Assembly: GCA_036245805.1 (NCBI GenBank)
Contig: BTRK01000003.1
Coordinates: forward strand, 36,411,215-36,475,214
Length of the DNA: 64,000 nucleotides
Source of the DNA: Pristionchus mayeri
Taxonomy: Eukaryota; Nematoda; Chromadorea; Rhabditida; Neodiplogasteridae
Direction: 5' to 3'
The notes below the pieces were generated by a model, which had not been told where the DNA came from, made no database searches, and was given only the letters and a program-made list of their open reading frames with translations. Both the position numbers and the translations under genes were made by a program. Position 1 is the stretch's first letter. Every line of letters begins with the position of its first letter. Below, piece by piece: positions 57,679 to 64,000 of the stretch.

Positions 57679-59654
57679 AGAGGTGCGAGCTTGGATTACG
57701 GTAACGTGGTCTCGGCAGTGCAAGAAGCGGGGAGAATTTCAACATCGTTCAGACCGCCGGGCAGTAGGTTATCCCAAAAGACCAGGGATTTGTTGATTCG
57801 TAGGAGGGAACTAAAAATGGACGCGGTGGGGGTTCCTCGAGTGGAATGGTTACTTATCAACAGGGCGCTTAGGGAGTCGTTTAAAAACGACCGGGATAAA
57901 TCCCTCCTTTCCTACGTAGACGAGGCCATTGCGCTTGGGAAAAGTTACAAAAGGGCAACTAGAAATTTAGCAATTGGGAGGGATAGAATTTCACGCATTA
58001 GGGACGGTAATGGGAACTTAGTCTTCACTCAAACGGGCATAGAGGAGGCATTCAAATCTTTCTACAATGCTCTCTATAGTGGGGATGGAGGGGTTGGATA
58101 CCGCGAGGAGATAGCAAGGGATCCTTTCGTTCCCATCGTAGAAGCCGAAGTCGTTCAAATACTTCGGTATTTCAAATCAGGCAAAGCTCCGGGAAGGGAT
58201 GGTATCACAGGTGAAATGCTCCGAGTGGGGGTAGATCAGTTAGTTCCCACTCTCACCAATCTCTTTAACAACATCATTTTGGGTTCTATTCCTCTGGGAT
58301 TTGGGGATTCTCGCACAATTCTTCTACCAAAATCTGGGGATCCAACTCTTACAAAAAACTACAGACCTATTAGTCTGCTTACTGTTTTGCAGAAAGCGCT
58401 AACTGGGTTGCTCAACAAGAGGTATGGATCGGTACTGGATGGAAATAGAAGCTGGGAACAAATGGGATTCAGACGTGGTCATTCCACAGTTGACGCTATC
58501 CACACTCTAAAGTCTGTCATTGCTCACTGTGTCGACTATAGGCTACCGATCTATCTGCTTTTTGTAGACATTTCGAAGGCCTTTGACAGTGTATACACGG
58601 AAGCGGTGTTCAAGGCGATAGAGTTAGAAGGGATTCCCTCGGAAGTCGTTTCTTTCCTCGCAAGCCTTTCCCAGGAAAGTAGAAATGTGGTGGTGGTTAA
58701 TGGCAAGGAGGTCAACATAAAGGTGGGAAGGGGTGTGCGACAAGGTGATTGTTTGTCACCTAGGCTATTCACTGCGGTTCTAGATATAGCACTCCGTCGG
58801 CTAAATTGGGCAAATAAGGGAGTAAGTATCAATGGTCGGTTTCTGTCCCATATTCTTTTTGCTGATGATGCCGTTCTCATTTCTCACGATGAACGACAGA
58901 TTCAGACGATGGGAAGGGAATTAGAGAGTGTACTTGCTACAGTGGGATTGGGTCTCAATGGCGATAAAACTGTCGGAATGAGTTCCAAGCCTGATCCAAG
59001 GGATGTAAGAATAGGAGGAAAAGTAGTAAAATTGCAAGATAAGGTGGTCTACTTGGGAAGCGCAATCGCAGTCAGCGGAAATGATGACTGTGAAATCACC
59101 CGACGCATTCAAGCTGGTTTTGGTGCTTTCCACAAACACCGCACTTTTCTTATCAACAAGGGTATTCCAATGGCACATAAACGTCGGCTTTTCAACGGCT
59201 GCATACTTCCCGCTGTGGTTTACGGTTGTGAATGTTGGGCGCTGACCAAAGCACAAATGAATCGATTATCGGTGGCTCAAAGAAAAATGGAACGTTGGAT
59301 GGTTGGCTGTACTGTGCTCGATCATGTCTCTAATGAGAGGTTGCGAGATTCAACTAGAGTTCAGGACTTCGTTCGCACTGCTCAGAAAAGGAAATGGTTT
59401 TGGTTGCATAAGATCGCGAATGATGATTGCCGGAAGTGGAGCCGATCTGTGATCGAATGGATTCCGCGGAGAAAGAGGAGCCGCGGCCGCCCAATCACGA
59501 GATGGAGCGACTCTTTCCGCAAAGCAACAGGCCCAAATTTTCTCAATCAAGCACGAAGCTCTAACTGGAACACCATGCACATCAGAGCTCTCGCCTGATC
59601 TCCCGAGAATCTAATGACCTCTAGATAAATGTGTTAAAATCAAATCAAAAAAAA
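57679..59654 (+). mobile_element. RTE-clade non-LTR retrotransposon, 5' truncated
   Basis: It comprises the reverse transcriptase frame plus a 3' UTR of about 50 nt ending in ATCAAATCAAAAAAAA. Very short 3' UTRs with A-rich simple tails are usual for RTE elements. The N-terminal AP-like endonuclease that RTE proteins carry is missing; palindrome I sits in its place. No target duplication was identified. Confidence 0.85.
57691..59598 (+). CDS. RTE-type reverse transcriptase (endonuclease domain missing)
   Basis: An uninterrupted frame of 635 codons. Residue numbers count from the codon TTG at 57,691; the first ATG is at 57,817 (residue 43) and an in-frame stop lies at 57,652. RT landmarks in order: KAPGRDGI (165-172), LLPKSGDP (211-218), NYRPISLL (223-230), MGFRRGHST (258-266), FVDISKAFD (291-299; catalytic Asp 293), GVRQGDCLSP (348-357), FADDAVLIS (390-398; catalytic Asp pair 392-393), then YLG and the RTE-like C-terminal block with YGCEcW and RGRPITRW. 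The enzyme would prime cDNA synthesis at nicked chromosomal DNA, but without the endonuclease and a proper start this copy cannot act alone. The lack of any stop or frameshift over 1.9 kb suggests recent insertion. A splice-acceptor-like TTTTTCCAG ends at 57,680, so a spliced N-terminus is possible but unsupported. Confidence 0.9.
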   Translation: MDYGNVVSAVQEAGRISTSFRPPGSRLSQKTRDLLIRRRELKMDAVGVPRVEWLLINRALRESFKNDRDKSLLSYVDEAIALGKSYKRATRNLAIGRDRISRIRDGNGNLVFTQTGIEEAFKSFYNALYSGDGGVGYREEIARDPFVPIVEAEVVQILRYFKSGKAPGRDGITGEMLRVGVDQLVPTLTNLFNNIILGSIPLGFGDSRTILLPKSGDPTLTKNYRPISLLTVLQKALTGLLNKRYGSVLDGNRSWEQMGFRRGHSTVDAIHTLKSVIAHCVDYRLPIYLLFVDISKAFDSVYTEAVFKAIELEGIPSEVVSFLASLSQESRNVVVVNGKEVNIKVGRGVRQGDCLSPRLFTAVLDIALRRLNWANKGVSINGRFLSHILFADDAVLISHDERQIQTMGRELESVLATVGLGLNGDKTVGMSSKPDPRDVRIGGKVVKLQDKVVYLGSAIAVSGNDDCEITRRIQAGFGAFHKHRTFLINKGIPMAHKRRLFNGCILPAVVYGCECWALTKAQMNRLSVAQRKMERWMVGCTVLDHVSNERLRDSTRVQDFVRTAQKRKWFWLHKIANDDCRKWSRSVIEWIPRRKRSRGRPITRWSDSFRKATGPNFLNQARSSNWNTMHIRALA

Positions 59655-59966
59655 GCGCCCATTGCAAATATTGCAGAATAGCGCCCATTGCAAATATTGC
59701 AGAATAGCGCCCATTGCAAATATTGCAGAATAGCGCTCATTGCAAATATTGCAGAATAGCGCCCATTGCAAATATTGCAGAATAGCGCCCATTGCAAATA
59801 TTGCAGAATAGCGCCCATTGCAAATATTGCAGAATAGCGCCCATTGCAAATATTGCAGAATAGCGCCCATTGCAAATATTGCAGAATAGCGCCCATTGCA
59901 AATATTGCAGAATAGCGCCCATTGCAAATATTGCAGAATAGCGCCCATTGCAAATATTGCAGAATA
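59655..59966. repeat. 26-bp minisatellite, 12 units
   Basis: The unit contains GCGCCCATTGCAAATATTGC plus AGAATA. All copies are identical except one C/T change near 59,737. The array begins directly after the A-rich tail of the RTE. Three minus-strand frames through it are repeat artefacts. Confidence 0.95.
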
Positions 59967-61560
59967 GCGTCAAAAGTAACTTGGAAGATTTTCGATTGTT
60001 CGGAATTTTACAATTTTTTATACTTGGAAAACGATGTTTCCATGAATATATTGCATTAGAATTGTTGCAACCACAATTGTTTAGGCATTATTGATATATG
60101 AACTATTTATGGTTACCAGGCGATCTGCAGCAACGCAGTGCCTACTTTATCTTAGCTAGGTATCCGGCAGTCAATACTTGCCTACAATAAAGTCCCTTAT
60201 TAGACATGGTACAACGCAAAATAGATTTTGAGTTTACCTTGTCGCGTTACAAAAATGTGAAATTTCCATTTTTGGAGTTTGTGATCTCATATTTCCCTAC
60301 AGACACGTCAAATCGATAAACCAGTAGTAGTTTGTGAAACATGAGACCTAGGGGTATACATGCACAAAGCAGGACCAAGGGGTTCTTATTCCGGGGGGGC
60401 CGCATGTCCGGGGGGTTGCCATTATGGTCGATTTTTACCGATCGGGCCTCTTAAGAGAAACTTTTTGAGTGAGTGAACATCTTGTGAGGCGCAACAGGCC
60501 ATCTGGTGACGAGGAAGGCTACTGTGCAATCGAAGTAGTTGGATGATTACGCCTTCAAGGATATAACCTGAATATCAAAATAAGGAATATGAAGCTATTA
60601 TTTTTGAATTTTGAACATTCATTCCCCTTGCACTTGTTCTTCTTCGCTTTCTTCTCTCTGATGCGTATCGATTCGACGTGCATCATCTGGTGTTATGGGA
60701 CTCGATGCTCTTCGAGGATGATTCACTGCGGATTGTGAGTCGAAACGTCCAAATTGCACGGATTTTGGGGTTTCCATCCATGAATATATTACAATAGAAT
60801 TGTTGCAACCACAATTGTTTGGGCATTATTGATCTATGAACTATTTATGGTGGTCACCAGGAGATCTGCAGCAACACAGTGCCTAATTTATCTTAGCTAG
60901 GTATCCGGCAGTCAATACTAGTCTCTAATAAAGTCCAATAAAAACTATCAACCACTCGATTCAATGTCGATATCAAAACCCACTAATTTAGCACTCCCAA
61001 TCATAGGCGACTAAGGTACGTTCCTCATATTTTCATGGCCAATCAAAAATCGAAAGACGTTTCCTTCGTCAACCCCTGATAGAAGAACTAAAAATATAAC
61101 ATGCGACTATCGTAATCATCTCAGTTACACTATTACAATAATCATATTCAATATGTGACCATTACAATGGTATAGATTACTAAAGCAATCGAATTGCAAG
61201 TTCTGGGTATTGGTTTTTATAGGAAAACACATGACCAGCTATGATCGTGTCAACTGTAATTCGAGTATTTTATATTTTTATGACACACCTGAAACCCCAC
61301 CTTCATTGTTATAAATTGATTCTAATTTTGTAATTCTTTCTTTGCAGTACTAGAAAAGTTATTGTATTATGCGGCATGAAGCATTTAATCAATTGTATTA
61401 TTTTGAGTCGCGAGCGATGTTGGGAGGTGGCTACCACTGGCCGAAGAAACATCACCAAATGGAGTACTTATTGTAGAACGAGACAATCGAAAATAATTGG
61501 TTTGGGCTCGATGAAGTTGTCGGAATTCAGAGTTTGTTTGGTCACTAATTCTACCTGATG
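59967..61560. repeat. Direct repeat pair (about 155 bp) in otherwise featureless DNA
   Basis: 60,044-60,200 and 60,782-60,935 share AGAATTGTTGCAACCACAAT, GATCTGCAGCAAC and AGGTATCCGGCAGTCAATAC at about 90% identity by eye. A G-rich segment (60,379-60,420) has runs of 4, 7 and 6 G. No gene was recognised. Confidence 0.6.
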
Positions 61561-62824
61561 AGTTGGTGTTGCAGCATGAGATCATAAGCTCATCGATTGA
61601 TTGAAGCGTCGATGAAGAGACTTAACGTAGAACTAAAATATTGCTCAACACTGACAAATCATTTTGGATTCATGATTGTATACTGGTTTTGGATTGACTC
61701 TTTTTTTTACACAAAATGCAGCAGGCCCACGGGTCATGTTTATCGATTTCATAGGAAATTTGCTTTTGTACATCGGCGGGCTAACTCTCTTTGTTCAATT
61801 CTCCTTTAGAGCGAAGGTGCAGTAGTTCTGAAACACAACTTCAAATGCCTGTGAAACACTCTGACGCGCTCGAACGAGCAGCGAATGAGAAGCACCTGCG
61901 CTCAAATCTGAAATTGAATTTTCTTATCTTCTCGACTGCTCCAAACAAGCAAACAACGTATCGAAGACTCCAATATCAGGTGTACTATTATTTTAGTATT
62001 ATTTTATCCCGTACAATGTCAAAGTATCCACATGAACATGGCAACTGAATTTAGACGTGTATGTGAAATAGCGAAATTTCAAGGAGATGATCAATTTGCG
62101 TCAGCTTTTATTTTTTTACTGACATTATAGGAACAGGCGTACTGACATAAGATGACATCATGTAGTACTATCGTGGCTGAATTGCAGAGAATACCCTGGT
62201 TGTACGGAATTTAGATATGCGTCAGCTTTTCTTTTCAATAGTTTTGTGTGAGCTGGCAATATCACAAGTGTGGTCCATATTATTCCCAGTATTTTACATG
62301 GACGTTCGTAAAAAATGTTTGGATATTAGTGTAACGGGTGAGATGATGTAGCAGAAATATCCCATAACTTAAGAGACGGTAAGAAGAATGAAGACTAGGA
62401 AGTTGGATCTAAAAGTAGTGCTCCAAGTGATTTTCATCGGATTTATGTTTTTGTCACTCAAAAGATTCGCTAATTGCTGGAGCTTTTTGAGATAGAATTT
62501 GTAATAATTGTGAAACACAACATCACATATGAATGAAATTTCTGATCTAGGTTGTGCATCGAATAACGAGTGAGAAGAAGCTACTCTCCCGTCTCCAATT
62601 TTCTTTTTTTTTTCTATTCTCGGCTGATGCAGACTAAGTTCAACGATATTTGCATGTTATTATCTTTCTCATGGTAATCTAGTAGTTGCACTAGTGTGGT
62701 CCTTCATTCGATTTGGTTGTGTTTGTTGTCAAGTAGGCGATGTGATGTTATGCGTGCAATCGGTTGATACTCGGAAAGACGTGACAACTGAATTTCAGCA
62801 ACCTAGGAATACGGTAACGAGATA
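61561..62824. repeat. Dispersed ancient repeat family, cluster 4
   Basis: Two members are visible: 61,565-61,960 (GTAGAACTAAAATA, GATTCATGATT, TTCTGAAACACAACTTC, GCGAATGAGAAGCACC) and 62,040-62,640 (GTGAAATAGCGAAATTT, GTGAAACACAACATC, GTTGTGCATCGAATAACGAG). The second strongly resembles 32.6-33.13 kb, including TTGTGTGAGCTGGCAATATC-like text. No gene is supported. Confidence 0.5.
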
Positions 62825-63737
62825 TTAGGTTGTTGCAAAAGTCTTGTGGTTTTTTGTGTCAGTACTTTGAACGATCATAACTCGCGTGTCTCAAATCTCA
62901 ATGGCCAACAAACGTGGCGTTGTTTAGGGATATGCTTGAACTTTGCTCACGTATATTTCAATCAAACCGATCATGCAACCAACGCAAGCAATTATGGTTC
63001 ACGCAATTGCAAAAAAATCACAAAATTTAAATTTAAATTTTTTTATCTAGATATTTGAAGGGGAAATTCATGAAACAACTTCATAATGTTGGGTGAGAAG
63101 TACCATTGATGTTCTTTCAAAAAATAGGTTAGACATGTCATGTGAGTGGGTTTGAACCAAATTACATGATAGCAAAAATATGAGCAGACCCAGGCTGCAT
63201 GTGACTTGTACCTGCTTTTCTAAATGGAAGACCAATCATACAGGCTCCGTCATGTGTGCGCTGTACGCACCCACGAAGAGGCTATATCCTCATAAGAAAT
63301 ATTAGCGCCTGCTTGTTTCCCCTTTCAGAAAATCTGAATTCCTCAATTTTCAGAAATATGCAAAATGAACACAGAAATGCAACATGCAGTGATTTTGCAG
63401 ATAAACTCATTCCTCGAAATGATCTAACTTCCAGCAACCATAATAAAAAGTATGTATAGGGTAAAGGTGGGAGCTTCATTAAACCACCATGAATTGAGCA
63501 TTCATGCTTCAGAGGAAACATAATATTGAAAAATGTTGCGTTTTCGATGGATAAATTTTCGTAGTTTTAACTGGATCCTGTTCTCGCCTCTCTGATTGGG
63601 CAATGATGATAGGGTGCGCATATGTAAGAGTATGCAAGGCCTCATTAGTAATCAATATCCCGAAGTTCATCTATCAATCCAACAGGAAGATGGAAGGCAA
63701 AATATTAAAATTCCACAGGACTTTTGCAACAACCTAA
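62825..63737. mobile_element. Mariner-type non-autonomous element M4
   Basis: Terminal repeats TTAGGTTGTTGCAAAAGTC at both ends, with TA duplications at 62,823-62,824 and 63,738-63,739. This is a classic mariner terminus. The 913-bp interior has only short unrelated frames, so no transposase. Confidence 0.85.
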
Positions 63738-63771
63738 TATTTCCAGACATAGGTGTCCACGCCGGCGGCGT

Positions 63772-63801
63772 GCGCACCGCCTCACATGTGAGGCGGTGCG
63801 C
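63772..63801. other. Perfect 30-bp GC-rich palindrome
   Basis: The half-site GCGCACCGCCTCACA is followed immediately by its exact reverse complement with no spacer. It lies about 30 bp beyond M4 and just before a tandem repeat. Confidence 0.9.
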
Positions 63802-63856
63802 AAGGCATGTATAGGGGTCATGGAAAAATCGATTTGTAAGTCATGGTAGGTCAAGA

Positions 63857-64000
63857 CTAAGTACCGTACCCAATCGATAGTACAGTACCAGTAGATACCG
63901 TATATCACTACCGTAACCCGCTATTATCGCGAACTGAGTTTATTTTCAAAAAATTAAAGTACCGTACCCAATCGACTCTACAGTACTCCCAGATACCGTA
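63857..64000. repeat. Start of a roughly 96-bp tandem repeat at right edge
   Basis: AGTACCGTACCCAATCGA begins at about 63,860 and again at about 63,956, each followed by TACAGTAC and AGATACCGTA. The repeat likely continues beyond the window. The vocabulary (TACCGTA, CCAATCGA) resembles the 120-bp satellite but is not the same unit. Confidence 0.65.

Noticed and set aside
57110..57690. RTE endonuclease domain upstream of the reverse transcriptase
   Set aside because: The region is palindrome I, full of stops, with no endonuclease motifs.
59640..59966. Possible CRISPR array
   Set aside because: There are no unique spacers; the 26-bp units are contiguous. The same holds for the 39-bp and 120-bp arrays, and the genome is eukaryotic.
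59640..59973. Three repetitive minus-strand frames
   Set aside because: The 26-bp minisatellite is read in all three frames, giving the same peptide repeats.

Overview
The window looks like nuclear DNA of a free-living rhabditid-type nematode. It is AT-rich and repeat-dense, with short exons separated by GT-AG introns. It contains a tRNA-Gly(UCC) of standard nematode form, an RTE-clade retrotransposon, mariner-type elements, Helitron-like elements with internal satellites, and many foldback (long inverted repeat) elements. The small exons (51-113 nt) and the relaxed 3' splice sites (not uniformly TTTTCAG) fit a diplogastrid such as Pristionchus slightly better than Caenorhabditis. This is an inference and the species cannot be fixed from the sequence. 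Nothing in the window is prokaryotic.

Genes are sparse. One intact multi-exon gene is supported, at 11,088-13,135 (+): six exons encoding a 155-residue protein with about four membrane spans. A tRNA-Gly gene lies downstream on the other strand. The gene-plus-tRNA block is duplicated at about 16.4-18.2 kb. In the copy the gene has lost exon 1, carries an 18-nt deletion and has an in-frame TGA, while the tRNA is unchanged. A decayed third fragment (intron 1 only) lies at 21.7-22.2 kb. The only long coding region is the 635-codon reverse transcriptase of a 5'-truncated RTE element (57,691-59,598).

The rest is mobile DNA and repeats. From 0 to 11 kb there are a nested palindrome (0.8-1.3 kb), diverged repeat units with CT/GA-rich hairpins (1.7-3.5 kb) interrupted by foldback element A, and weak diverged repeats. 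From 14 to 25 kb there are foldbacks J and G (each with a tRNA-like Pol III module in both arms), foldback B, and a 1-kb palindrome L. From 25 to 36 kb there is a short Helitron-like element, a dispersed ancient repeat family, mariner M1 and foldback C. From 36 to 41 kb there is a Helitron-like composite: 5' end, 120-bp satellite, five tandem heat-shock-element units and a 3.2-kb polypurine tract. From 41 to 51 kb there are repeat blocks, foldbacks E and F, and mariner M2. From 51 to 64 kb there is a second satellite-bearing Helitron-like element, a 727-bp near-perfect tandem duplication, a perfect 132-bp-arm hairpin, mariner M3, the RTE abutting a palindrome, a 26-bp minisatellite, mariner M4 and the start of another tandem repeat.

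The best candidates for something new are the HSE/satellite/polypurine Helitron composite, the foldback superfamily with 4-bp target duplications (two terminus types), and the Pol III-like modules mirrored in two unrelated foldbacks. All identities and boundaries were judged by eye.
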